NCBI RefSeq assembly: GCF_032854445.1
Contig: NC_088301.1
Span: forward strand, 41,101,116-41,165,115
Direction: 5' to 3'
Length of the DNA stretch: 64,000 nt
Origin: Liolophura sinensis
Taxonomy: Eukaryota > Mollusca > Polyplacophora > Chitonida > Chitonidae
A program made the position numbers and the translations under genes. The first letter of the stretch is position 1. Each line of letters starts with the position of its first letter. Shown here in pieces: positions 29,401 through 40,146 of the stretch. The notes under the pieces were generated by a model, which saw only the letters and a program-made list of their open reading frames with translations, was not told the DNA's origin and made no database searches.

Positions 29401-31081
29401 AAAATTAATTGCTGTGTTATTGCGTGTAATATTCAACGAAGGTATCACAAATTATGTCAGACAGTAGCATACTGTCTTTCCAAACTGTATTCATCTCCCT
29501 GTAGACCCTACTCCTACTTGGACACGCTTTTCAAATTATACAAATACATTTTTTTGTCGTTCATTTTACCGTTTAGTCAGCAGTTTCTAAATAACAAATG
29601 TCAGTCAATGAAAAATTCATTAGGGATGCTGAAGGTTGATGGGATTGAGAAGACGGCATCTCACCGAACAGTGCTTAAAATAATTATATCTGATGATATG
29701 ATTTTTTTTCTCGAGGGTTTATGCGAAATGAAGAATTTAAATTTTGTGTTCTTAGAAACCATCTCCACAAAACTGAAGCATAACATTCAGAAACAGTCGA
29801 ATCCCTAGATCATCCTCAGTGGAGCTTAAATATATTTCCCTTTGTTTCAGAATTGAGCATTAATCTAGTTGTACAACACTCTTATTTTAATTTTGTAAAT
29901 ATTGAATTGGGGTCAAAATCACCAGCACAACCCCCACAGACTAAAAATATAGACGATTTTCGGCGAGAAAAGAACATTTTGAAGCTTAGATGACCCTAGT
30001 GATGATTTAGGGTCATATAACCCTTCATTTATCCATTTTTGGTACTCTTTTAGCGTATTTACGAGTTCTACTGGGGTGTGCTGCTGGACCGTCCTGGCCG
30101 TGCATCTGCAGACTACTTAAACTGTAAATAATATAGCAGGTTTATTGTATCAACAGTTCAGGCTCTGGAAGAAATATCCTTCCAGCTTGTCCAATTTTTG
30201 AGACAGCTTTTTATCACTTGGACCGTCATCAACTTTTTATCTGCAATAGGGTACTGCTTTGACTATAACATGGAAAATGACTTTGCCGTAAGAGAGCAAG
30301 AGTAAATGTGACTCTTGCTTTCGATAATGGAGATGCACTGAAGACGAGGTTTCACTAAACTTTTACTGTTTTGAAAAAAATCATTCACAAATGCTTAGTT
30401 TCTCAATTTTCTCCATGGTCTGGTCAATATAATGAAGGTATTTGCAGAACATTTCTGACAGGTCATATGGTACACTATTACCTTTTTGTACCTTCAGCGA
30501 TAAAAGAGTTTGAACTTGAAACTTACTTATTGATGTATTATGCTGAAACCTTCTCCTGTAAATGGCAATGCCAGTTTGGTTTCTGATACTCCTTTCCAGG
30601 AATGTTTAACAGATTTATACATGGTTGACATGATCAGGATAATTTTGAGTCTGTAAAAAGTTTGGCTGTGGGTATGATTTCAGGCAGCTGAGCGAGTGCT
30701 ACAGACTCAGGTGGGCCCAGTCGCCAAAGCTATCTTCATGGGAAATGTTCCATGTGGGTTTTACAAGTACAAGTTTCCATCCGCTCTTCAGACGCAGACA
30801 AAAAGTTTAGGTGTAAAGGTGAGATAAGTCATTGTATTATATCTGTTGTACAAGACCAGTTGATTCACCTTGATTGGGTGGAAAATTTATTGGAATTGAT
30901 ATCACAAGAATTATGGAATTTTTGTCACCACAGAATTATGATGGATTGGTGAATTAGGAATTGGTGAATGTAGGTTTTTTTTTATTAAATTGATCGTTTC
31001 CTCCTCTGATAATACTAATTTATTATATTACTACTTATTTACAGATTAATGCATTTATTAAACAACAATGAAATAAATAAT

Positions 31082-31133
<52 letters not shown>

Positions 31134-31354
31134 TATAACAAGCTTGTATGTCCCTCTTTATATTGGTCTCCCAAATGATTTTATTTGTTTTGCTTTTATT
31201 TCAGTTATTTTTCTTCAAAGCCTATTGGCTAAATGGAGAGATTCAAAAGGGAGCTGATGTTGAAGATTATTTGTGGCTGACCAAAGATGAACTGTTGCAA
31301 TATTTGAAATCAGATTATTACAAAACTATTAAAGATTTCATCTTTGAGATATGA
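23420..31354 (+). CDS. MRPL46: Large ribosomal subunit protein mL46 (MRPL46), 291 aa
   Basis: Six exons join in phase: 23420-23504, 26704-26929, 27630-27766, 28283-28425, 30684-30818 and 31205-31354 (TGA at the end). mL46 is a Nudix-fold protein of the mitochondrial large ribosomal subunit, near the central protuberance. The N-terminus MAASFVLSTNARLLSKRLF is a typical basic mitochondrial presequence. Family marks are GWQLWSAVCIERP; EHEHSYLSEHEIR; LDQEDVWESEFQAF; RRKLDRKLFFIIKQKLG with NWVLPQG; VPCGFYKYKFP; LFFFKAYWL; and DYLWLTKDELLQYL. The Nudix-like region spans about residues 150-291; I do not see a full catalytic Nudix box, as is usual for mL46. The start was chosen at MAAS because upstream in-frame ATGs would add a non-targeting extension. 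The length is close to human (279 aa). Confidence 0.96.
24515..24785 (+). mobile_element. Full-length SINE, family A
   Basis: The head is GGGGGCCTCCATGGCTGAGG; then GTGAGTTCAGGCTCAGC (B box), GGATGGTCATGGGTTTCCC, CCACCATAATGCTGGCC, and a tail with AATTAAATAAAAAAATAAAT. It is more diverged than the copies at 3763 and 58621. It lies in MRPL46 intron 1. Confidence 0.93.
25265..26476 (+). repeat. Unclassified 1.2-kb interspersed repeat, copy 1
   Basis: It matches the reverse complement of 29121-30378 along its whole length. Paired blocks include AAAGTTTAGTGAAAC near the left end, CATTTTCCATATAATAGTC, GATTCGACTG/CATTCGACTG, AAATGACCCTTCGGCTACAT, and ACACCAGCCATTTATGCAGT near the right end. Both termini carry TTTAGTGAAA. 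No protein family is recognisable in any frame. It lies in MRPL46 intron 1. Confidence 0.8.
27265..27425 (+). repeat. SINE family B fragment (body and 3' end)
   Basis: It shares with the copy at 61488-61746 the blocks CTTGGCATTCAGCCTT and a degenerate GACTGGTTGACC. It also shows a 3' body GTCATGCCTGGTGTCTTTGG and CATGATACTTCAGTGG that I recall from mollusc tRNA-SINEs. It lies in MRPL46 intron 2. Confidence 0.55.
27879..28055 (+). mobile_element. MITE-like element
   Basis: The left end is TACCCTAATTCTTCAACCTT and the right end GGTGGTTGAAGATTGATAGT A; they are inverted with respect to each other and bordered by TA. It lies in MRPL46 intron 3. Confidence 0.7.
28445..28765. repeat. Three-copy tandem repeat (units about 116 and 134 bp)
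   Basis: CTTCTCATCACATGTGATTT followed by ATTGTTCTAT occurs at about 28446, 28562 and 28696, with similar downstream sequence (TTTTACCTTTCTAAA, CCCAAACAAAAACA). It begins only about 20 bp after the donor of MRPL46 exon 4. Confidence 0.85.
29121..30378 (-). repeat. Unclassified 1.2-kb interspersed repeat, copy 2 (opposite orientation)
   Basis: It is the reverse-complement partner of 25265-26476, moderately diverged and with several indels. It lies in MRPL46 intron 4, so exons 2-4 of that gene sit between two inverted copies. The long open stretch at about 29374-29808 is inside this repeat and shows no similarity I recognise. Confidence 0.8.
31088..31130. repeat. (AT)n microsatellite
   Basis: About 21 AT dinucleotides in MRPL46 intron 5. 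Confidence 0.97.
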
Positions 31355-31643
31355 ACAGGATAAATTTTAAGAGTTTTTTCAAAAGGTCATTTTTTGGGAG
31401 GCTTTGCAGCCTGACAGGTGCTGTCAAAGCTCTTTTGACAGCAGTTGTAAACACTGAATAACCATCAATACCAGTTGGATGCTTACTGAAGACATCTATG
31501 TAATTTTTGCATAACAACCTGTTGTGTCAGTGAAAGTTTGTCATCTTACACGTGCATCATTTTATCTGAGTAATTTTATGTTTAAGTAATTTTAGACTGA
31601 ACGGAGTGGAATTGTGAAGTAAAAGTTTATCATTGTGCTGTTT

Positions 31644-31649
31644 AATAAA
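31644..31649 (+). terminator. MRPL46 polyadenylation signal (AATAAA)
   Basis: This is the first AATAAA after the MRPL46 stop, 290 bp downstream, followed by an A-rich stretch. Usage is inferred. Confidence 0.55.
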
Positions 31650-31721
31650 AAAAATATGATTGCTCAGACACTTCAAGTCACCAGTGAATTTTTCCGCCAC
31701 ACTTTTATACTCCCCCCAGAA

Positions 31722-31916
31722 TGTCGTGGGTTTCTCCCAGGCTCTGTCCAGTTTCCTCCCAATATAATGCTGGCCGCCGCTTATAAATGAGATATTCTTG
31801 AGCAAAACCCGTGCATTGAAATAGCCAGGGTGGCTATTTCTGTTTCCACCTGCTATACTGCTGGCCACTGCCATGTAAGTAAAATATTATTGAATATAAT
31901 ACCAATCAAATAAATT
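31722..31916 (+). repeat. Two SINE family A 3' fragments in tandem
   Basis: The first fragment (31722-31810) runs from GTCGTGGGTTTCTCCCAGGC to GAGATATTCTTGAGCA. The second (31846-31916) restarts at TTTCCACCTGCTATACTGC and ends AATACCAATCAAATAAAT. About 35 unrelated bases separate them, including the left arm of the inverted repeat at 31815. Confidence 0.8.
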
Positions 31917-32108
31917 TAGATATACATTATTATTGCATTAATTGAGTGGGATTGTATGAATTGGTGTTAAACGCAAATCCGTGCTGATGTCCAACTCTTA
32001 AGCCCATTTACCCTTCCTTAGTTTTGCCTTCACTTGAACACCATGTAGAAACTTCCAAATGGAAAGTTAAGTCAGCAACCCCACTTCTGCCACCCTGGCT
32101 ATTTCAAT
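31815..32108. repeat. 294-bp segment with perfect 20-bp terminal inverted repeats
   Basis: ATTGAAATAGCCAGGGTGGC at 31815-31834 is the exact reverse complement of 32089-32108. I see no clear target duplication outside the arms, and a SINE tail fragment lies inside. It may be a small DNA-transposon derivative or an inverted duplication. Confidence 0.6.
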
Positions 32109-32291
32109 TCAGAATGGACATACCATAATACAGCTATCATCACACGATCATCTATGCATTTTCAGTGTATCACTGAAATATGTGAATTCAATTCCACCGA
32201 ATACACCGTTTAAAGTGTCATGTTGCCAACTGGCCCTCTCACAGGCCACTAATGTAATCCATTGTCCAGTTCACATATTTTCGCAGCTTTA

Positions 32292-32376
32292 CTTACAGCT
32301 GTATGTATGTCCTACCCTTTTACAGATGTATGTACATCCAGCCCTCTTACAGCTGCATGTACATCCTACCCTCTAA
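32292..32376. repeat. 28-bp tandem repeat, 3 units
   Basis: The unit is TTACAGCTGTATGTACATCC followed by TACCCTC. Confidence 0.85.
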
Positions 32377-35300
32377 ATGCTAAGGGCATCTGTGATCGAC
32401 TATTACAGTGGGCTAGCACAGCACATTGACTGCCTCACACCAAAGCTCATGCCTTTCACCACAGCTCAAATTTTCTACCGGGTAAGGTAGCCTTTTTGTG
32501 CTCAACGTTCACCTAAACCATTGTTCTTACACATTTGTGGACACAATCATATCAAGATGTTGTTACTCGTGTTTGATACCACCTACCATAAAGTGATTTT
32601 ACAGTTTCATTTTTGTACCTTCCGACCCTGAAAAAAGCAGTCATTCTGCCATATACCCTAAATAACCTAAAATCGCGTCCATGATGAAGTTACTCATTTT
32701 TCCAGATTCTAGGAATCTATTGATTTTAGAAAGGTGATTTGAGAGATGAGTAGGATGATATCCTACTGGGATTATATAAATTTTAGCACCAGAAGTAATA
32801 TCTCTTGACATTTATTTGCCTCCAATAATGCTCTTTTGCAATCCAATTTTTAGGTCATTTAGGGTACACAAAACTTGATTAGCGTGGCCTTGTACGCGAG
32901 AGGAGAGCATTATGGTGGGAGGAGACGAGACGGGGCAAGGGGAACACCACAACCATCTGCCGATTGCATTGTTAAGATGAACACAATACATAATGAACAT
33001 GCAGATTACTTGATAAATTCATGGTATTAGCATAAAATAACTTCCCCCTTAAGCTAGATATATAGCGTGCTTATATGTGCGTATGTACGTGTATATATGA
33101 TATAAATTGAGACCCTTTTTCCATTCCCAGCCAGATCCTTTACATCATTAACAAGATAAATGTTCTAAAAAAAATGGGCGATTCACATTATATAGCAATC
33201 TTAATGGCACTACATCGGATTCCTGTTATATGAAGAATTTGTGGGAAGAAAAGAGGGTTGTAGCTTCAGAAATTGATGAAAATAAACCTCAACATTTAAT
33301 TTAATTGATCTAGTGATAGATCTGATCAAAGAATAGAATCAGATTGAGCAATGTTTTCTTATTAAGCAAGTTTTTGATATTGGTGCACAGATTTCTGGTG
33401 ACTTTTTCTCGAAAGTACGTAATCAATAGGCCGATATGAAGTAAAGGTTAGTTTTTCATTAAAAGCAAGGGCTGAGAAGTTTTGTATGATTAAATTTACT
33501 TCCGACCAGATATAATGAGGGAAAACAGTGTATCTTATTATGTCGGTTGTATGTAGTAAATTATAGAAGAAACGTGACAAGCTGAAGTATCGAGTAATAT
33601 AAAACACCCCACGTAATATTTAATACTCATTCTTAAATGCATTAAGATACCACATTCAACGTACATAATTATGAATAATTGAAGACCAGTGACGTAAATT
33701 ATAATAAATTGCTTTGATGTATTTCAGGTCTACGTCATCGTGCCTTGCATGCAAAGTGCTGGGACTAGTCCGTTAAATTACACTCTTTATTCATTTGAAT
33801 AAACAGTTCCAATACAGCCATTTAACTGAAGTAAATTGACTTTTCCAAGGCTGGAATTCGTTTACTTTTGATCATTTGCCTGCTGTCGCACTATCGTCGC
33901 TGGTTGTGGATCGTATCGATTTATGTACACAATGTGGTGTAAGGGAGATAACTGTGAGAGAGCATGTACCATGAAACATCCATTGCCGGCAATAAGAATT
34001 TCTTACTTTGCTTTCTTTATTTTCTTCAATCCTTACAGTATGCATGTGTACATTTTCAAATCATGGCATTCTGAGGATGATAATCGGGTAAGACAAGGCC
34101 GTGACGCATCAGTATCAATTCTGCGACATTCCCCGTGTTCCACGTCTTTGTAGGCCTACACCTGTTCAAGTTTACAAGTGAAAGGTCGGAAAATGGGGAA
34201 TTTCTAGAACATATAGAGGCTACCGCTGAACCGCGACAACACTCGCATATCTCCCGTATTCAATTTTTTAACAAGTCGGTTTAATCACTGGGAAATCATT
34301 TCAACAAAACTTTAACTTTTGCAGTTCCGGTACCGTAAATAAGGAATAAGATAACCCAACGTCATTATGGTAACAAGAAATTTGACAGACACAACTACCA
34401 GCAATTTCCGAAAATTCGTTATGGGTCGGCCGATTGGGAATGTAGACGGAAAACCCAGCACACTTTAAGCTAATTTGGCCAGCTAAATTAGCCCCTTCCT
34501 CATTTAAAGGTGGGGAAAACTTAAAAATTACATGAAGTTTAGATGAAAGAGTGCGAAAAATTAGTTGTAAATGTGGTCATTTACATTTTTTTCAATTTTT
34601 CTTTAAAGAGAAAAAAAGACTCTTGAAAATAATTTTTGTACGGTGGGTAATTGGGACCACCTTTTGGTGTATATTGTCTTTGTGTAATAATGTTATAAAT
34701 TAGGATATACCACATCTTTAATAAATATATTTGCACTATAATTTGGTCTTTTCAGTTAACAAATGTGTTCAACCTAGATCTAGATCATATTTATATTTTT
34801 AATATATTCATAAATATGATCAAAATTCAGATTAAATGCACGTGTTTGACGAACAAATTTACATTGAAATAAATTTATTAAATAACATTCTCCTACATCG
34901 CATCCTTATTTACAACATTACTATGCATAGATGATATATACCAAATTGTGGTAACAAATACCCAACATACAATTTTTTTTTCAAATACTCCTTTCTTCTG
35001 AAAGAAAAGATCAAAAATAATATTAAAGACCATTTTTTGCCAATAAGATTTAATGCTCTTTCATCTGACTTTGGCATCATTATGTTTTCTTGTCCCTTGA
35101 CATTCTCACATATTTACCTTGTCGAACGACCTAATGAATGTCAGAAATCTAACATATGAAGGTAGTAAGCCTACATTTAACACTGTTAGAGTAACTTTGA
35201 GCGTGCCTTAGTTTACACGGGGACAAATAATATTCGTCCCAGCTTCACCATATAAGTGGCCCACACATCTGAATACAACACCTCTATGATTAAACTGATC

Positions 35301-35730
35301 TTTTCTACGTGAATAAATTCGTGCTTCGATATTTATCAACTTCAAAATGCTCACAATTCAAGGGGAATAACTCAGATGTGCACATAATTGTCTCCCTTCA
35401 GTCCACCCAAATATAGGTTTGCTTAAACAGTCTTTTCCTTCTCCTCTAGCAAGAACTACCAACAAACTCAATCTATTAAACACATTAACCAGAGTTATTT
35501 GATTGTGGTAGTGACAGTGATTTTTCACTTACACATAAAAAAAAAGTTTTTCAAAATACTCCTTACAAACTAGTCTGCAACATTCAAAGGAGAAAAACAC
35601 TGAAGAACACAAAGTCAACCCAAATCAAACAGTACTAACATGAACTTGCAAAGGCCTTGGTGTCCTGCAGTATTTAGCCTTGGGACCCTGGCGATATTTT
35701 TCCTTTGTGCCGACACAACAATATGACATA

Positions 35731-35825
35731 TTTATTTGTTTGATTGGTGTACTCAAGAATATTTCACTTATACAACTGAGGTCAGCATTAAGGTGGGAGG
35801 AAACTGGGTGGGAAAACCCATGACC
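35731..35825 (-). repeat. SINE family A, 3' part
   Basis: The + strand shows TATTTGTTTGATTGGTGTAC, then TCAAGAATATTTCACTTATA, then TAAGGTGGGAGGAAACTGGG. The head is absent. Confidence 0.85.
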
Positions 35826-36011
35826 AACACTACATATTGAAGACAGCACTAGCCTATCATGTCTTTAGGGTTAATAGTTTTAGACCTGCTCTGTACTGCT
35901 TGGATAGCCAAGAGCAAAAGAATGATAAGAATTGTGTGACAGCAACTATTGTCAAACACCATTAGATGACAAAACAACTGCTTTGAGCAAACAGCAGTCC
36001 AGTAATCTGCT

Positions 36012-36110
36012 CTCTGTATGAAGTAAAATAAGCTGATGTTTTGTATGAAGTAAATAAGCTGATGTTTTGTATGAAGTAAAATAAGCTGATGTTTGCATCA
36101 AGTAAAATTC
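36012..36110. repeat. 27-28-bp tandem repeat, about 3.5 units
   Basis: Units read TGTATGAAGTAAAATAAGCT followed by GATGTTT, with small variations. Confidence 0.9.
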
Positions 36111-36150
36111 ATCCATGTTTTTTTGTATGAACACCACAATCAATACTTTT

Positions 36151-36419
36151 TATTTATTTGATAGATGTTTTATGCCGGACTCTAGAATATTTCTTAATAG
36201 GACGGCGGCCAGCATTATGATGGAAGGAAACCAAACCCGAGGGAAACCCATGACCCTCCGCAGGTTGCTGCAGACCTTCTGCCGTATGGCCACAGAGGAA
36301 GCCAACATGAGGACTTGAACTCACACCAACACCAACTCACACCAACTCGCGCATTGAAGAAAGGGTCCTGGGTCATTATGCCTTGCTGGTGTGCTAAACC
36401 CCTAGGCCACGGAGGCCCC
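36151..36419 (-). mobile_element. Full-length SINE, family A
   Basis: On the + strand it runs from TATTTATTTGATAGATGTTT through GCGGCCAGCATTATGATGG and GGACTTGAACTCACACC (B-box complement) to CCTAGGCCACGGAGGCCCC (head). A small CACCAACACCAACTCA expansion sits between the B box and the head. It lies just beyond the LAS1L 3' end. Confidence 0.93.
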
Positions 36420-36528
36420 ATAGCAGACCAAGAAGGTGTGATATTGTTTTGTATAGATTCACAAGACTTTCAACACAACACTACTAAAAGAAATAAGAAA
36501 CTGAAAGCAAACAGATTCGACATCACAT

Positions 36529-36540
36529 TTTATTTTTATT
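36529..36540 (-). terminator. LAS1L polyadenylation signals (two AATAAA)
   Basis: Two overlapping-context AATAAA hexamers on the - strand (complement of TTTATTTTTATT), about 120-130 bp after the LAS1L stop. Confidence 0.6.
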
Positions 36541-36658
36541 GAAAATATCACACGTGACTACTTCTTGACATGAAGATTCTGGCTGGTTTACAGACAAGCA
36601 GATGGATTGATCATTATGGTATTTCCCATCACAAATGTTGAGAGCCCTAAAGAGAATC

Positions 36659-38179
36659 TTAAAGAAGTTGAACAGATGGAGCAGGCCCTGATATCGGTTG
36701 GGGTAATTCTTTCCCATCTACAAATACACCATGAGAAGAACACATACTAATGTGTTCAGTCTGAACATCAGTGGAGCAAATGTCTTGAACATCTGATAAA
36801 ATATGCTCTTTTAACTCCAAACTGAAATTTTCCAGCTTTTGATGTGGTAGCAGTCCAATTGGACTACTCTGCCAGTTTAGGCTGTCATTACACAGTTTCC
36901 ATGGCACTCCATCAAGAAGGTGATGACTGGAGCGTTTGTCCTGTAGTGTGACTGGTGGTAAGTCCTTCACTGAGAAACAGGTCAGTCCTAGAGAAGGTTC
37001 TTTCAATTCACCTTCTGACTTGCCAGCATAAATTTTGACTAGTGACAAAATCTCAGATGTTGGTTTACCCAACTCACCAGAACTGCACTCTAAAAAATTT
37101 TGCACCAGGGTTGGTGTGTAAACACTTGGCTTTCCTAGGCATTTTTCAGCAAGAGGAGCAAATGAGACAGAACCGGCTCTTGTAAACAGGGCTCTTTCTG
37201 GCATTTTTTTTATTCTTTTACACATCTTCACATAGTTCACAATCTCATATATCCACCCTGCTCTGAACCTATTTGCCAAGTTCTCTTCCTCAGTCAACTG
37301 TTCACAGAGCATATCCAGCAATAATGGTGTGACTTGTAACTGATATAAGATCTCAAGAACTGGCTTCCAAAAAAGGATGATGTCATTCGGGAGATGGAGA
37401 TCGTCTACAGAATTTAGCAACTCCAGTGAGGACTCTGGAAATCTCAATGCATTTAGCTGGTCAGGTGTTACAATTAAATAACCTTCTGACACCATGCAAC
37501 TGATGACAAGATCCTTAATCTTTGGAAAAACATACTCCATTTTGGACAAAATTTGTCTAATACTGCTATCTCCTTGAACAGAAGCATTATTACTCAGACA
37601 GTTAAACTGGATTTGCATGAAATCAACAAGGAGACTCTTGACTAGGTCACTGTTTGTCTCTTTGTCCTCGCTGCCTGGGTTCTCGTCCATAGCCAGCTGC
37701 TTTTGCCAATACTCCTGATGTAACCAGTCCAGTGCCCACTCAACACCTTCTCTCAACAAATCAAGGGAAGGTAACTCTCCGTGTGTGGTATCGTGGCGCA
37801 TATCAACTAACCACTCAGGAAGACCGAATTCAGCTGCCAGGATGTGAATAGACTGGGCATACTGCTTTTTCTGACCTTTCTCTGTAATGTGATTGACCAA
37901 TCGAATCAAGGCAATGGCATATGACAGTTTCACATGATGCTCACTTGAGTGTAATTCACCTCTTCTTCTAAACTCAGCATCTTGTAAGGTGGAAGCAATG
38001 AGAACTGAAGTACAGTCAATTGCAATGGGAAGCTTGTGATGAGCTCGACATCGCCACAGAGCAACCCTGTTGATGCCATCACGTTGTGATGCTTCATCGT
38101 CTGAGTAAAGGCAGTGGTACCCCTTAAGAAACTCAGCACGATTTAGCCAAGGCAAGACCCTATCTGAAGATTTTGACAT
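36659..38179 (-). CDS. LAS1L: Ribosomal biogenesis protein LAS1L, 506 aa in a single exon
   Basis: LAS1/LAS1L is the HEPN endoribonuclease that, with the NOL9/Grc3 kinase, cuts ITS2 of pre-rRNA in the nucleolus. The N-terminal Las1 domain is clear: VLPWLNRAEFLKGYHCLY, RDGINRVALWRCR, LSYAIALIRLVNHI, PEWLVDMRHDTTHGELPSL and ALDWLHQEYW. The HEPN RxxxxH-type catalytic motif is intact as R128-H129-D-T-T-H133. The C-terminal part is weaker, but GLLPHQKLENFSLEL resembles the conserved tail of vertebrate LAS1L; the long acidic region of the human protein is absent. A possible acceptor (TTATTATCAG) ends at 38188, nine bases before the ATG, so a 5' UTR intron is likely. The unbroken coding sequence contrasts with every other gene here. 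Confidence 0.95.
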   Translation of the reverse strand: MSKSSDRVLPWLNRAEFLKGYHCLYSDDEASQRDGINRVALWRCRAHHKLPIAIDCTSVLIASTLQDAEFRRRGELHSSEHHVKLSYAIALIRLVNHITEKGQKKQYAQSIHILAAEFGLPEWLVDMRHDTTHGELPSLDLLREGVEWALDWLHQEYWQKQLAMDENPGSEDKETNSDLVKSLLVDFMQIQFNCLSNNASVQGDSSIRQILSKMEYVFPKIKDLVISCMVSEGYLIVTPDQLNALRFPESSLELLNSVDDLHLPNDIILFWKPVLEILYQLQVTPLLLDMLCEQLTEEENLANRFRAGWIYEIVNYVKMCKRIKKMPERALFTRAGSVSFAPLAEKCLGKPSVYTPTLVQNFLECSSGELGKPTSEILSLVKIYAGKSEGELKEPSLGLTCFSVKDLPPVTLQDKRSSHHLLDGVPWKLCNDSLNWQSSPIGLLPHQKLENFSLELKEHILSDVQDICSTDVQTEHISMCSSHGVFVDGKELPQPISGPAPSVQLL

Positions 38180-40114
38180 AGAGAGTTCTGATAATAACTT
38201 TACACAAGAAAAACTCTTAACAATGATGGTACGTGGATCCTAAGTTTTTAGATCTGAAATATCAAAACAAAAGATTGCATCAGATAAAAAATAAAAAAGT
38301 ACCCTTTTGCTGCCATATGACTTTATCATCACATCAATGTTTAAACCATATGGCTTAATATTTAATTGATTTCAGAATGCTTGCATATTTTGGACCAATT
38401 ATATACCACTCATGCAACATTACAGTCTTGCAGCATATAACACATGTATATTATTACCTTATAGTAAAGTATTGGGTGCTGTAACGTTGTAGAGTGATAT
38501 CACATAATTGAAGAATCTGCTTTTCACGATCAACATTTGAGAAGTTGTTCAAAATAGTGTTAGCAGTTAAGACCGGTATAAACTTTAGTCTGGAAAGTCC
38601 ATTAGTTTTGTATTAGAGCATGATTGGTATTTAGACTTAAGCCCAGCTTTAACTTTTTATATACTTTTGCACATCTAAACCCAATTCATCAACAAACACA
38701 GATAGCTCTAGACAGACCACTGATCCTAAAATCTTTACTTTTCCTGAATGAATATTTTTGAACTTTAGTTACTGTGGCCAAGCCACAAGTATTACAACAA
38801 GCCACAAGCAAAACAACAACATGTATCCTAGTCAAGAAAGATTTTTTAGAATGATTTCTTCAAATAAAAGTGAATATTCATTCACAAATGTCAGTGGTAG
38901 TTCTACATTGTATTTAAGTACTTGCCATTAAGAAAAATCCCAGAGACAAGCTCACATTTTCATGCTCTCTCTCAAAATGATTTGATAAAAGCTATAAACT
39001 TTACTGTTGCCTGATTTGTGTCGTTGTGATAATAGATTCTTCAATGAGCTCACGTCATATCATTTAACACGTGACAAAAACCTAAGCTTTACAACTCCCC
39101 AAACCATCCGTGAGTACTCAGCCTTAACCTGAAGGTGAACTGTCATTACATTATGCTCAGTTTTCGTGAAACCGCACATAAGCGAGTGCCCGTTAAATTA
39201 CATTTTCCTTGAGTAGCCAATGATACAAAAACCAGCACTCAGGCGTGTTGACATTTTCATGATACATCATATTCACAACTCAACGTAAAAAGAACACTAA
39301 ACGTTAGAAAATATCATCATAACCTTACATTCCTTTTCCACATGGTGTGGATGGAGCACTCGCGCCACAACAAATGGAGCACGGGAAACAATCCAATGCG
39401 CATGTTCACGACAAGCACATACCTGACAACAAAATAAGCAACGGTAGGGGGTTGTGAGATAAACAGCGGCTTCCTCGATCAATTTTCTTGGTCCAGACTG
39501 AGTTCACGACACCATGAGTTTTGGGTAAGGTGTCAATGTTGTGTGAAAGTACAATAAACTTCTCAGAAACGTCATTAGTAGTGGAAGAGATATTTAAAAA
39601 CTTGCTTAGAAAAGGCTCAATCCAAGATATGTACGTACAACAACAACATAGTGTTACGATGTAAACCATCCTGTAAAATTATGGCTTGTACGACATGATG
39701 GCTACAAGAATTTCCGAAAATGCGACCTTTCTCTTAACATTTTTAAGTGCGCGGTACTTCGATCAGAACCAACCCCACCATCAGGCGGTATGCTAGTATT
39801 CCAGGTGTAGAACTACTGCAGTGTCAGGATTCATTGATCCAAGTACAGAGAATTGTTTAACCACTATCTAATCCAAGGTGCATCATGTAATGTTGTCAGG
39901 TGGATTTGTTTAAGTGTCATATGATGTCAGATAGCGTAATATTTCTATAAGACTTTGGACTCATACTAAATGTCGCCATATTTGTAGAATTATACGGTAC
40001 TTACTAACATTCTCTGACTTATCCAGAAATTCATGACTAAGTTGCAGTGATCCGTTGGGCACAGTTTATAATAGTGTTTAATGTTTGCGATTGTAAACAG
40101 GAAAGGTTAGAATT

Positions 40115-40146
40115 TGTGGGGGACGGGGGTGGGGGGTGGGGGGCTC
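40115..40146 (+). promoter_or_regulatory. G-rich tract with G-quadruplex potential upstream of CCDC66
   Basis: Four or more runs of five or six G (GTGGGGGACGGGGGTGGGGG and onward) directly abut a SINE head, about 320 bp before the CCDC66 ATG. Any effect on transcription is inference. Confidence 0.4.

Larger units (their letters stand above)
32109..36150. other. Convergent intergenic region, MRPL46 (+) / LAS1L (-)
   Basis: AT-rich sequence with no recognised gene. It holds a 28-bp tandem repeat (32292-32376), weak and clear SINE pieces at 32900-32962 and 35731-35825, and a 27-28-bp repeat with AAATAAGCTGATGTTTTGTA at 36012-36110. A small palindrome, GCTAATTT / AAATTAGC around GGCCAGCT, lies near 34470. 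The rest shows nothing I can name. Confidence 0.6.

Noticed and set aside
29374-29808. 144-codon + strand frame in MRPL46 intron 4
   Set aside because: It lies inside the 1.2-kb repeat. The other copy does not keep the frame open and no family is recognised.
32900-32962. SINE family A fragment on the - strand
   Set aside because: Only GAGCATTATGGTGGGAGGAG and a weak downstream match are visible; too short to list with confidence.
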